From Actinernus sp. WN-2022 (Eukaryota > Cnidaria > Anthozoa > Actiniaria > Actinernidae), in the NCBI GenBank assembly GCA_030867875.1, contig JAOWCC010000577.1:146188344-146252343 (forward strand): a DNA stretch of 64,000 bases, in the 5' to 3' direction. Positions within the stretch are counted from its first letter, which is position 1. The number at the start of each line of letters is the position of its first letter. The notes beneath the pieces are model-generated. The model saw only the letters and a list, made by a program, of their open reading frames with translations. It was not told the origin of the DNA and ran no database searches. A program made the translations under genes and the position numbers. Positions 39,101-53,871 of the stretch are shown one piece after another.

Positions 39101-42100
39101 TTTCCTTTCAGAGAAATCAGGTTTTGAATTCAATTTGCTGGCTATTGCATGTGCATTCAGTGCATCACGTTTTTATTTCTGGTAGGTCGTACCTTTTTGC
39201 CGGGTTGTCCAGGGATTCCTGTAGGTCCAGCTGGGCCTGCGGGTCCCATGTTTCCAGGTTTCCCTATCGTTCCCGCTTCTCCAGATGAACCCTTCATAAA
39301 TAACAGACAATTCCAGTCAAGGATGCTTTCACACAAGAGAAAATATTTAAAAGAATGCTAAGTTTTATTATACAATACATTTTATGATAGATAAATGTCC
39401 TCTTACAGGTTCTCCCTTTTCGCCTATAAGGCCTATCCCTGGATCTCCCTGCAAATAAAATACGGAAACCATTGTTTTTCTTACTAACTGATACATTACA
39501 ACACTGTTGTTATCTAGATATATATTTAACCCAGTTTCACTTACCTTTTCTCCTTTGCTAGCAGACGTTTGGCTTCCTGTTCCCCCTTTCACTTCCTACA
39601 AGCAAGGGAATCAAATTAAGAGTATTGAAGCCTAACTATTATTGCATCAAATTTTGAGTAACAACCTAATGTTATGTAAAACATTAAACGATATAACAAT
39701 AATACATTGATCATTTGGAAACTGATTGTACAACTGTTTTAGTTCTTAAATCTGCATGATTACAAAGGAAATTACAAGAGAATCCATTTCATATGCCAAA
39801 CGAGATTAAATAGCAAAGAAATATGAGATTTCAATGGCAGTTTACTATTGATTTCATATACTGTATGCTTAAGATTATATTATATAAAATGGATTTCACA
39901 TCAGAATGAATCCAAAAGCTGTTTGGAAACGTCGATCGAAATATTTAGTTAAGAGCCTTACTGACTCCATGTCGTAACACTATGCTAAATGGCTTTAATT
40001 TGCTCTTTGTAATCCCTCTAAAGCATCATCATGGTTACAATATATACGTTGAATACCTAACGTTTTTGAACTAATACACTACCCTTTATAAACATACGTA
40101 CCATTATGAGGCCAGGCGGACCAGGCGGTCCTGGTTTTCCAGGAGGACCAGGAACAGCATCAACCTGTTATTTAAATATTTGAACAATTCCATATTTAGT
40201 TAGACCCGAAAACATAACTCCAGCCTGGGAGTGCCCTCTCGTGGTCAATTTTATTGAGTATTCGATATTGAAATGAAATGATGGACTAATTTTATAAACG
40301 ACATTATAATATAGATACGATAGTACGCGCGCTCTGATTAGCTAAAAGCCATGTTTTATCAGAGTATATAACATGGTTTGCCGTGTTTTATTGTTTTCAA
40401 CTGGCGGTTTCCTTTCATCGCGCGTGTAAATCTATATTATAAAACAGATAAAGAAGCCTTAAATCCATGTTTTATACTATCATAAAACACTCTGGTCATT
40501 TGAGAACACTCGAGAAATGTTGAAAGCACGCGCCTTCGGCGTGTCCTTTAACATTTCTCTCATGTTCTCAAATGCCCATCGTGTTTTATGGTAGTATAAA
40601 ACATGGCTAAGGCTTCTTTATTTGTCAAATAAAGAGTGAAAACATTATGGAATGGTGGTTGCAATTTTACTGAATTCAAGGGGAGGATAGATACTGACAC
40701 AAAGGGAAAACGTCTATAGTTTCCCAATGGAAAATTCCAATCGGTCACTAAACAAAAAAGAGGCGAACGTACGTACCTTAAGTCCTGGTGCACCAAGTTC
40801 ACCCTTTGGACCCTGGATTAAAACGAAAACAAGGCTTCGTTAGAATTACTATTTCATGTAAATCAATTAAGACGGAAGATCACAGAACGATTGAATATCA
40901 ATTAAGAAAAGATAAGTTAACTAAAGAAGCCAAGTGCTCCTTTTTATGCTTTCTTGTAATATAACTGCGGATCAGATCTCACAATCACATCGCGCAAGAT
41001 GTTATTTCTTGTTTATGCAGTACTGTAAATGTATATTTTGTGAAACTTTGGACAAATCACTGATTCAAGAAAATGAAATAATGAAATCGCAAAAAGGTTG
41101 TAGATTACGAAACATAAAATAGAGCAGGCTACCGTCAATCCCAATTGTCCTCTCGGCCCTACTGGTCCGTCAGGGCCTGGGTCACCCTGTTAGGATTGAA
41201 AGAACACTGACAGTTAAATGAAATATAGATAAAGACGATAAAGCTAAAGCTGAAAATAGTGCATTAAAGGTTTTAAATAAACATAATACCTGACATGCAA
41301 GTATTTGGGTATACAATTTGCTATCATAGCTGTAGAGCACTAATTTGAAATGTTTAACTACAGTTGAAGGACAGCTGACACTTTGGTCTCTTGAAATATC
41401 AGATATGATTAGCATTAGATCTTCTTTAGATCTTCCTCATGAGTATTAATGATAAATTTCTGTCGCGTTTGCGCTAGTTGCTGTCTTTGTACTTTCTCGT
41501 AGCTATATTAACCTAAACCCTATTACTTTAATCCTATATTTTTTTAAATACATTTATTTCTGTTTCAGCCTAGTTTACACAAACTCTTATACTAGCTCTA
41601 CATTCACTTCTTGCATATCCTGTATTTGTCTTTTATAATATAGATACGATAGTACGCGCGCTCTGATTAGCTAAAAAGCCATGTTTTATCAGAGTATATA
41701 ACATGGTTTGCCGTGTTTTATTGTTTTCAACTGGAGGTTTCCTTTCATCGCGCGTATAAATCTATATTATAAAACAGATAAAGAAGCCTTAAATCCAAGT
41801 TTTATACTATCATAAAACACTCTGGTCATTTAAGAACACTCGAGAAATGTTGAAAGCACGCGCCTTCGGCTTGTGCTTTAACATTTCTCTCATGTTCTCA
41901 AATGCCCATCGTGTTTTATGATAGCATAAAACATGACTAAGGCTTCTTTATTTGTTAAATATATCTATTTATTTAAATACGTTCTCTAGGGGCATAAGCA
42001 ACTTTGGTAACCCTCGTAGTTTTATGCTTGTGCTCCTCCACATTATCAAATATCGTTTGTCGCATGTCCTAAATGCAATGATTGTTTGTTTTGTGGAAAT

Positions 42101-45100
42101 AAAAACCTCGAACCATTACCAAAAACACTTCATCCTTATGTAAGGGTCAGGAGCAACTAACATTTGAAATAACTTTGATAACTAACATTTCATGATATAG
42201 TGCTTGTGATATTAGTATTGGTATTTTTAACCTAAAGGATGGCTTCATTGTGTTTACCAATGCAAATTTACTCGTCCCAGTATTACCTTATCTCCTTGAT
42301 TGCCGACGTCTCCTTGAGGTCCTTGAGCCCCAGGTGGTCCTTTGATGGACTGAAATGATGAAACAATAACAACTATGTTAGTATGAGTAAGGGTAATATC
42401 AATAACAGCACCGAAACGAAATGCTGGCCACATTACCTCTCCTGGTGAACCTTGTACTCCCTCTACTCCTGCTTCTCCGGGAACACCACGCTCTCCTGTC
42501 TCTCCTTTGAATCCCTTAAATTAAGATATAATGGAGGTTAAGCACAACTAAGGAAGAACTGAAATTATTGTTTTCATGAGTACATGAAGTTGCTTTTCTT
42601 TATGAATAGGCAATAGAAACATGAGCATAAAAGTACCTACCTGTTTACCAGGAAGTCCTGATTGTCCAGTATCTCCTTTACTTCCCTGTATATATAAGCC
42701 ACGGAAAAAGAACAAAATTAAGATACAAATCGTTCCTCACCAGTTTTTAATTTGTTAGAACAAGAAATCCTTCCCATACAATTGAAATTGGGATGATGCT
42801 TGTCTCCTTTTTAACAAAATTGGACTTCAGAACATCACAAACCCTACCTTACTGCCAGGAGTTCCATGTTGTCCAGCCGCACCAGTGTCACCTGTGGCTC
42901 CCTGTTACAAGTAAAACGTGTTCATCAAACCACCTTTTAAAAGTATAACTGTATCAAATTAATCGTTATGAAATCATATACTAATTTCAAGGCCGATACA
43001 ACGCTCACGCGAATGTTGTAAACTACTTCTGAAATGAAACTATAAAATATTAAAATATATATGAAATTTTTGATGGAAAACGTAAAAAATAAAGTTCAGC
43101 TCTATAGTTTACATCATGGTCATGCGCAATGTACACAAAACAAGTTCCACATTGATTACACGGTCTCTATGCAAGTCTGAATATCTAATCAATTCTGTAT
43201 GTGTGTTTACAGTGGTATTCAGACTCGAATGCTGCGTTTGGATTGTTAGCACCTTTATGAATTATTAATGAATTTTACAATAGCTTTTACAGGAACTAGT
43301 TATCCATTCTCCGTTCGTAAAGACTAACCCTGAGTTTCCATAGACTGAGGTTTCAATGTTAAAGCAAGGGTCTATATAAAGATTCGCCACGCAACCTTGT
43401 TTCATTTATAAGTATTGATTGGAATCCTCATAAAAACCAAGGACTCACAGTGGTATCTAGTAGTATACAAAGTGGGGGGACTGGGACACACACAACAAAT
43501 TTCAACGAACAAATGCAACAAAAAAGCAACAAAGAGCAGCAAACGACTGGGACACGTACAACGATTTCCAACGAGCCTGCACAACGAAAAAACAACATAT
43601 GACACAAGAAAGAACAACATATGGTAAGACTCTCATTTTTTCGTTGTATTTTTACATTTCAACGTCCTATTAGAGAAACGTGTTTATAAGGTATTATTTA
43701 CTACTATAGTTCATTTATCGTATTTATGCATTACATTAAAGGATTGTAGTTATAGGTATTATATCAGGGCTAAGCATATATTAACATTTGTTCGAACACT
43801 TGGTTTATAGTGAATTTATTGTATTCTAACACCCTATTAGAGGAGTGTTGCTATTAGGTATTGTAACATATATTGTCATAATCATTATTTACTATTATAG
43901 TCCATCCATCATATTTCTACACCATATTAGATCAAGGTATTACATTTCAAAACCCTATTAGAGGAGTGTGATTACTAGGTATTATAACATATATTATCGT
44001 AATCGTTATTTACTACTATAGCCCATTCATCATACTTCTATACCATATTAGATCAAGGTATTACATTTCACAGCCCTATTAGAGGAGTGTGGCTACGAGT
44101 TTATTATATCATACCATGGCTGAACATATACTAACGTTCAGACGAACACCCAGGACCATTAAGGGTTATTTACGAGGATGGAAGATGGACGTTCCCGACG
44201 GCAATCCTCTAGGGGCAGACCCAGCTGCTTTCCTTACCCGCGTGCGAAAGCAGACTACCGAAAAGATCGATGAAGAGCTACAAGACTTAAATAACATTAA
44301 GGTTCAGATAGCTTTGAATATAACTCTCCGTCTCGACAAACCTGAAGGTTCGGTATACGATACAATCACATTTCGGAGTTCACAAGCAGTTCTGACCAAC
44401 AGTTCTGATACCCGTGGAGTAATGGTAGAAGCGCACGCTCAGATCTACAACCACATTGAGAAATGGATCAGTCGAGGATCGAACTGGGTCATAGATAAAG
44501 TCAACATTCTATGGGTGAACATCGCTCGATACCAACCACTACGCGGAGGTTCGTATTTTCCGCCGCCTACAGAAATCGCAAATAAGAAAGCCGTGATCAA
44601 TGTAAAGAACTATGATGACCATTGCGCACTTTGGGCGATAACGGCAACGCTGCATCCAGTTGCAATACACCCCGAGAGAATATCAAACTATCGAAAGGAA
44701 GATTGGCCAAAACATGGAGGGGTGGACTCACCAACACCAATTTCGCAAATACCGCGCTTGGAGAAGCAAAACGAAATCTCCATCAACGTGTATGGTTGGG
44801 ATCCAAAGGAAAAGTGTTTGATTGTACACAACATATCAACGGAGACCTTTTCAAAGCGTATTAACCTCTTGCTTATAGAGTGCCCAGATAGCGGTCGGCA
44901 ACACTACTGCCAGATCAAGGACTTCAACCGCCTACTATTCGATCAGACAAAACATAAGTGTAGGAAACACTTCTGCGAGCGATGTCTACATGGATATACT
45001 ACCAAAGACCTCCTTGCAAATCACATCCCAGAGTGTAACGGAACTAACGACCGAGCCATTCGAATCGAGATGCCCACCAACGAGAACAACAAAGTCTCAT

Positions 45101-48100
45101 TTCAGAACGTTCACAAACAGCTCAAAGTTCCCTATGTTATCTATGCAGACCTTGAGGCTTTAACCACTAAGATCGAAGGACGCGCTAAAGATCCTACGAA
45201 AAGCAATACACTTAAAACGGAAGAACATATTCCCTGTGGGTTTTGTTACATCGTCGTACGTTCTGACGGTCACAGCGAACCACCAGTCTTCTATAGTGGT
45301 CCTGATACGATCGAGCGCTTTCTACGATGTGTACAAGATGAAGAAAGAAAGATCAAAGACATAGTAGCCAAACCACTATGTATGTCGTGGGAAAACGAGA
45401 GGTATTTCGATCGAGCAAGGATTTGCCATATTTGTCAGAAGCCTTTATTTGGTAAAGATAGAGTACGAGATTATTGTCACATCACTGGGGAGTTTCGAGG
45501 CGCAGCACATAAGGTATGTAATCTCAAATTACGTATCTCACCTATCATCCCAGTTGTATTCCACAATCTACGTGGATACGATTCTCACCTACTGATGCAA
45601 TCTATTTCCAAGACAGAGGGCGATATCTCTTGCATTCCAAATAATATGGAGAAATACATTTCATTCTCACTTGGCAACCTACGGTTCATCGATAGCATAC
45701 AATTTCTACCATCCTCTCTTGACAAGTTGGTAGCAAGTTCTACCCCAGACACCTTTCAACAAACTTCAAAGCATACACCAGACCCAGAGAAAAACAAGTT
45801 GCTACTACGCAAAGGCGTTTATCTATATGAGTACATGGACTCTTGGGATAGATTCACTGAGACTTCTCTTCCGCCGAAAGAATCATTCTATAGCAAGCTA
45901 AGCCTAGAGGATATATCCGATGAAGATTATGAACATGCATTAGAAGTTTGGAACGTGTTCGATTGTAAGACATTAGGTGACTACCACGACCTTTACCTCC
46001 AAACTGACGTACTTCTTCTAGCAGATGTATTTGAGACCTTTCGTGCAACATGTATGCAAAACTACGGATTAGATCCAGCTCACTACTATACGAGTCCTGG
46101 TCTATCGTGGGATGCGTTGTTAAAGAAGACCGGAGTGGAGCTTGAACTATTAACCGACTACGACATGCATCTATTCATTGAGAAAGGTTTACGTGGCGGT
46201 ATATCCATGGTGTCTCAACGCAAGGCCAAGGCAAACAATCCAAACGTGCCCGATTTCGACCCCGATAAGCCAAATAGCTATATACTCTATCTTGATGCCA
46301 ACAACCTATATGGATGGGCGATGAGTCAGCCACTACCAACGGGGGGCTTTGAATGGTGTACACCAACAGAAGAGCAAATCACCATTCTTGCAACCGATTC
46401 CGATGTAGGTTACATCCTCGAAGTTGACCTTGAATACCCTCGAGAACTTCACGATATGCATAACAGCTATCCGTTAGCTCCTGAAAGAATGCAAGTGAAT
46501 AAAGCTTGGTTCTCAGAGTATCAGACAAATCTATTCGAGGAGCTATACGAAGGAAATGGATCCTTGAAAGTGGAAAAGCTTGTACCTAACTTGTATAACA
46601 AAGAACGATACGTGCTCCACTACCGCAATCTACAACTATATCTATCTCTTGGCATGCGTTTGAAAAAGATCCATAGAGTACTACGATTCGATCAATCACC
46701 ATGGATGGAGCCATACATACGAATGAATACAGAATTACGAAAACAAGCGAAGAGCCCATTCGAGCAGGAACTCTACAAATTAATGAACAATAGTGTATTT
46801 GGTAAGACAATGGAGAATCTACGAAAGCGTGTAGATATCAAACTAATTCGCTCCTCAGAAGGAATCAGACTACAACGTCTCTTGAATAAACCTAGTTATG
46901 CTCGCTCTACGATCTTTGACAATGATCTAGCCGCCGTACATAATTACAAAAGCAAGTTACTACTGAACCGTCCAGTATATGTTGGAATGTCGATTCTAGA
47001 TCTCTCAAAACATTTAATGTATGACTTCTACTACAACGAGCTCAATCGGCAGTATGGACAACGTTGTAATCTACTATATACAGATACCGATAGCCTATTG
47101 CTACACATCGAAACTGAGGACATCTATGCAGACATGAAAGCCATTAAACGTTTCTACGATACGAGCAACTACAGTAAAGACCATCCATCATACGACGTAT
47201 CCAACAAGAAAGTACTTGGTAAAATGAAAGACGAATGTGGAGGTATTCCCATTGTTGAATACGTTGGACTACGATCAAAGCTCTACTCGATCTTGAAAGT
47301 AGATGGTGGGGAGATTCGGAAAGCTAAAGGTACGAAGAAGGCAGTTGTGAAACATCGTATTCGACATGAACAATACAAGGAGTGCTTACTAGACAAGAAA
47401 GTGTTCCGCCATGGTATGGATATGCTTCGAAGTGAAGGTCATAGAATGTATGGCATACATATGAACAAAGTATCTCTATCACCATTCGATAGTAAGAGAT
47501 GTATTTTAGCAAATGGAATAGATACGATAGCCTACGGTCATGGAGACTTTTTTCCAGATAATGAAGAAGTAGCCGATTTTATTAGCAATATAATATCGAA
47601 CGCAATCGATACACTATCCTACAATCGTAAAAACATCATTACAGAGGATGAAGATATGGACGACTTTATTCGTGACTTGCTTCTATCTTAGAATACCTTT
47701 TGGTGGTAGTTCTGTATCTGGTGGTATCACTTGTATCTCTTCACGAACGAACCCTCGCTTTGGTGCATCTTTTCCTAAATAGTATAGAACAGGTTGATTT
47801 GATGATACCACACTTCGAGAAATATAATATGTCTGTAAACTCCATACAGGATCAGTTGCTCGATTTACTCCACCTTCCAATTCTCCAGGTGAGTATAGAT
47901 ATCGAACTAAAACATCGAATGGTAGTCGCTTTTCTTTCAATCCAATAATTCGAGAATATGTAGGAGTCTTTATGTTTACTTGTTGTGCCTCTATAGAATT
48001 TGAAGGTTCCTTACCTGTTAGTCGAGTAACTTCATTGTTCATAGCCTTGATAACATCAGGAAGCCTCAATACCCATTCTCTACTACGCGCATCCGATCCT

Positions 48101-51100
48101 TCAGATGTAAGTACCATCTCTTTTGCATATTGATATCCAAATAATCTTTCAGCTATCGTTCTATTTGCTCGTTCAACAAAACTTTGTGCCCTATGATGAC
48201 CGGCTTCACCTCGTTGGACTTTAGTACCATGTAGTTCTAATGTTTCAGACATACGTCCCATGAATTCTCTACCAGGATCGACTTGCAATGTTTTTGGCCA
48301 TTCTAGTGGACTACGTTTGTAGATCCGATCGAATGCTGCAGACACTTCACCACTATCTTTCGATGCTAAAGGTTCAGCCTCTTTATATCTAGAAGCTACA
48401 TCGATTACCACCAAAGCATACTTATATAGTTTCCTTCCACGTCCAGGTCGATCGTGAGGTAGAAAGATCAAATCAGCTTGATGAACTTCATTAGGTTTCG
48501 ATACAGTCCAATGTGGTCGTGGAATATAGTGTGGTGGTGATAGATATATTTGCCACATGGCTTGTTTCTCTAACCAACCCTTAGCTACATCTTCCGATAC
48601 CTTTGCAGCCGCCGATAACTTACCAATTGCGGCATAACCTTTCCAATAGCCCATAGGACCATAGAAGATATTCGCAAGTTTAGCATCCATTATATATCTA
48701 TGTATTCTAACCTTTAACAAGAAGAAAGGAAAAAAAAAAAGAAAAAAAAGAATAAGAACTTATCTAACCAACTAGTTCTTATTCTTTTTTTCTTTTTTTA
48801 GTATCTCGTCGATCGTAAAAATTCTCGTTTTTTTAAAAGGCATATCGACTAATAGCGTATCCAGCGACTAGCATTCCACCACCAACATAGATCAACTCAC
48901 CAGTTTTCTGTGCGTTAGATGGTTGATAGTAGTCAGAGAAACGAGGTTCTTTCATTGCTTCGAGTCGTTTCAGTGCCTGACGTAACTTATCGGATTGTAT
49001 GAAAGCTCGGTTACTATCGAGTTGATTATTATGAGAATCACGTTCAACAACTTCCTGTTTATGCGTCCAATCAGACAATGTTTGACGTTCTTCGATATAT
49101 GCCTCCCTATCAGCATCGAATTTTTCCATTTCCCTATCATGTCTCTCTCGTTCTACATTAGCAGTTTCATCTTTCCCACCAAACATCTTAGCAAGCACTC
49201 CACCACCAGTAAATGCCGTTGCATTCAAAACTGCTCCGAAAATAGACATTCCAATAGCTGCTAACGTCGCCATTATGGTACGATCTTTTGTTTCTCGAGG
49301 TATTGTTTTGCATATATGCTACCAGCTATTACTGCAGTCCACTTCACGTAATTTATGATAGAAATAGAAGGATCACTAAGCATAGATTCCTTGGTAGCCT
49401 TTTTTACGATCCAACCAATACCAGTAGCTATTCCAGTTATCATAGCAGCATCGGTCGCTATTTTCGTCAATTCTTTATCCATCCTAATATATATCGTATA
49501 TCTCTAGTCTTTAATTGTTACTCCATATCTGGTACCGTAGTCTTTATAGGACTCGCGGGTCGTATAGGACTAATGTTCTTAGAAGTGTCGTCTCTATATC
49601 TTCTGTATTGATAGTACGCGCCAAACAATGCGGCACCCGTACCAATAACTGCGATAGTAGTATTAGTGGATATGTTTCTAGTCCAACTTTCATCTACGTC
49701 GGTTTCTTTAGATAATTCACTTTCACGCGAAATCTCTCTCTTTTGAGCCTCTCTAGCAAGTTTATTACTTAGTGCTAGTGCTTTCCCAGCAGCAACCCTC
49801 TTTGGATCTTTTACTTTAGTTGGTGTTGTTTTCGGTGGATTCGCAGTTATCTGATCCGTCTGTTCCTCCATCTTGATTCGATATAGTAGTTACTTGCCAA
49901 TGTTTAATAGGAGTACTAGGAACGACTATGTGATTAGCTACATGGAACGAAGCCCTAGCTAGAGCCACTAATCGAACTGCTTTAAGTGCTAATAGACCAG
50001 CCGCAGTATATATCTCATTGCGGACTAGTTGGTCTTCTTGTAGATCCTTAACCAGTGCTTGTTGGTCATCTAGTGGAACTACGTATGCAACTGCGCGAGT
50101 AGCTAGACGTAGTGCACCATTTACTAAGCATCTTGTTATTTGATAGCATGCGCCAAACAATACGGCACCCATACCAATAGCTGCTATAGTAGTAGATACG
50201 TTCGTAGTCCAACTTTCATCTACGTTGATTTCTTTAGGTAATTCACTTTCACATGTAATCTCTCTCTTTTGAGTCTCCGCAGTTATCTGATCCGTCTGTT
50301 CCTCCATCTTGATTCGATATAGTAGTTACTTGCGAATGTTCAATAGGTGTACCAGGAATGACTATGTGATCAGCTACATTGAACAAGACACTAGCTAGAG
50401 CTACAAATCGACCGTGTTTAAGTGCTAATCGACCAGCCGCCATAGATATCTGATGGCGGGCTAATTGGTTTTCTTGTAGATCCTTAAACAGTGCTTGTTG
50501 GTCGTCTAGTGTAGCTACGTATGAGACTGCGCGAGTAACTTGACGTAGTACACCATCTACTAAGTGTACTGTTATTTGATTTGCTACTACGGCCTGGTAT
50601 CTACTATGTAAACGTTTTACGTCCTTCTCAGATAGTTTAGTTATATCTGTTAGGGAGAAATTCTGTCCTAGACATTCTTTCGTTTTACCCAATACAGCTA
50701 AGGTCTTAAGTTCTTCCCGCCATTCTTCGATATCCTCCAATTCGGTTGAAAATTCCAATTTGGTTGGTGGACCTGTTAAATCCTCGCCTTCCAGTTCTTT
50801 GGTGTATTCATCCATGATAATATGTTATAGGTGCGGGTATCTCTAACACTACTGCAAAAGGATGTCGCAAACAGAAACATATGCGAGCAAACTTATGAGA
50901 TCGAAGTATCATTCGTAATTCATTACATTCTTGTGAGTCTCCGTAATCTTCAAATATCTTTTTACCATCTATAACCGATGCTGTATGAAATGCTACTACG
51001 ATAGCTACGTTCTCACGAAAAGGTTTACATATACTCGTTAATTGTTGGGATAGTACCCAAATAGATAGTCCTATATGTCGAGCAGAGAATGCTAAATCTA

Positions 51101-53838
51101 CTAGTTTGTCAGTTCTTCGTTTTACATCTTTTGATGCGGCACAATCATCTAGAATCAATAATGTATTGGTACCTGACCAAAAGGTTGCACAAATATTTAA
51201 TGTGGTATCGATAGCATCCTGAGATGGTGATATGACATAAAAATGCGGATCTCGATTAGCAAATCCATGATATGTTTTGTTGTGGGCATACGTAGGACAA
51301 ATTAATACTATATAATCGAACTTACCACGAAATGGTCCACGAAGTTGTTCTATGAGAAATGCAGTCTTTCCACAATTCGTTGGACCTACTATAAGTGTGT
51401 TGAATGGAATGTGTTCTACGAGGGAATCCATCAGTATGTTATACTATCTAAAGATCTGTTCAATATCTTGAGCTGAGCATCAGCAAGGACATAGATATGC
51501 ATGTTTACGTTTCCACTTCCTTTTAAAGTTCTATGTATACGAATATCGATATCTTTTCCACCACCAGTTTGTGCCATTCCATCACCATGAGCAGAGAAAT
51601 CTTTTGCTGTACGACAATCGACTAGGATGGCAAATCTGTTATTGTAAAATTTGGTAGGAGTCATGGAAGTATTGGATGTGGCAAACCATCCTTTTGCGGA
51701 CTCCCAAAAATCTGGTGTTAACATACCTCCTGGAAAGAATCTATTTGGAACTCCATTTACGTCTATCTCTATCTTTGAAATATCAGGATTTACGAATGCT
51801 TCGCTATCTCGTGAACCGGCGGTGTGAGGATCTACGAATAGAAAGAGTAATCCAGCGAATGATCGTCGTGGAACATTTATATTCTGAGATATCAAAGTAT
51901 CTGATGCCTTAGCGATAGGTACTAACTTGAAGTGAACTGCGTGATCGTATAGGAATGCAGTACCATTTTCATATGCGCGAAATGCTTTCCTAGCTAGCGT
52001 TTCATTCTTGATTGCTTCGTATTCTAACCGGATGTTGGTAAGCTTGTACGTACCTATCTTTGTCGAATCTGATCCAACGATTATATCGATAGAGTGGGCT
52101 AGAGTTAATTCGAATGAAATAGTGTCTTCTAATGCATGTGGATATAGAACTCCATGTTGTGTAAGAATATCAACGTCTAACGGAATTCTATATTTTGAAC
52201 CATATGCAGCTAACAATGCATTCTCACCAACATCTGAAGTACCTGCATCACCAGCCTTAGATCGTAGCTTATTTGTGTTATCTGATTGGATACCTTGTTG
52301 TACTCTCGATTCTCTCTCTTGTGTAGATAGATAGATATCGGAATATGTTTGTAATAGATCCGATCGAGCAATGTCTTCTACTATTTCAGCTCCTATCTTA
52401 CAAACTCGATGTATAACTAAGCAACGTCCAACATTTGCAACGACTCGATTATTAGCATGTCCACCAGACAATACGATATCACCCAATAATGCTAAACTAC
52501 CAGGTACTAATACGATATCTTCTCCCATCGTTGGAACTTCCACATAGAGCGTCTCACCTGGATTAGCAGATGATGGAGTGAAAGTTTTTCTATATAAGGT
52601 TCGTTGAGCTTTGAGTGCGAGTTGCACTCTTAGTGCTTCCTTAGGAATTAACTTCGACGATATCATGTTGAATATACCATGATATATAGTTATGTTCAAT
52701 ATGGAAGATAGGGTCGACGTCGATGTGAGACCTGAGGATAATACCGACAGATACGAAGAACGAGATGAAGAACGACAACGACAACGAGATGAAGAAGACC
52801 GACAACGAGAACGAGAAGCAAATGAGAGATACGTGGCTTACTTATTGAGTGACAATCAAGATGAAGCTGGAGGTAGTGAGACAATTACCATGGATGTTTT
52901 GCATGGTGATGACTCACTTCGAGGATTCACATTCGAACAAACCTTTTCAGATTCGGTAAAGGAAAGGCTGGTTGATGATGTAAAAGAGCATTATCCGGAT
53001 GCGGGTATTCGGCATAACATCGAAATCTACTTAAATAATGGACAACTCAACGTTCGCGAACTTGGAAGCAACGAAGACTATACGCGTCTATTCGCCGGTA
53101 ATGAGAAAAATAAGAAATTACGTGTGAAGATGAGGAAAGATCTCAAAGATGCTTTAGGTCCAAATAATGAAGAAGCTACCAATGAAGTATTATTTGCAGA
53201 ACGACAACTCGCCGAGCGGGAAGTAAATAACGAATCTATTCTTAGAGACTCCGAATTGTTGAATATATTAGATATTTTAACAGTTGATAATGTATTTCGG
53301 TTGCACATACTTAAAATTGCTCACTTATGGCATAGAAAACAGCTCCCAAGTTTGTTTGAGAGCTGGTTTTGCTATGCAAGTGATATCCATTCTCACAATA
53401 CCAGATATGCTACAAAGCAAAACTTCTATAAACCAAAAGTGAGAACTAATATTGGCAAACAAACAATCTCTTTCATTGCAATTGACATGTGGAAAAAACT
53501 TCCGGAAACAATAAAGTCTTCGAGTACCTTTTCGTTCTCAAAAAAACTTAAAGATTATTTGTTGGATATCCAATTTCAGATTAATTAATATTATATTTTC
53601 AAATAATTAATTTCATTTATTCTCATTATTATAATTATTTTTTATAATATAATATAATATAAGTTAGAAAACTGATCATATTAACATAATATTAACCTAG
53701 GGACTAACTAAGAAAACCAATCGGTTAATTTAGCCCCTAGGACGCACAAATTTCTTCCAGATTGAAAATTTAATTCATAATGTAAGTTTGTATAGATTGT
53801 ATTATTGTAAAATTAAGTATGTATAGTGTGTGAATAAA

Positions 53839-53871
<33 letters not shown>

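Noticed and set aside
43402..43627. Open frames at the left Polinton end, and matching ones near 60007-60247
   Set aside because: They are chance frames through the terminal inverted repeats, which is why they look alike.
53830..53868. Poly-Asp run at the start of a plus-strand frame
   Set aside because: It is the GAT-repeat tail of the inserted LINE read as protein, not an acidic domain.
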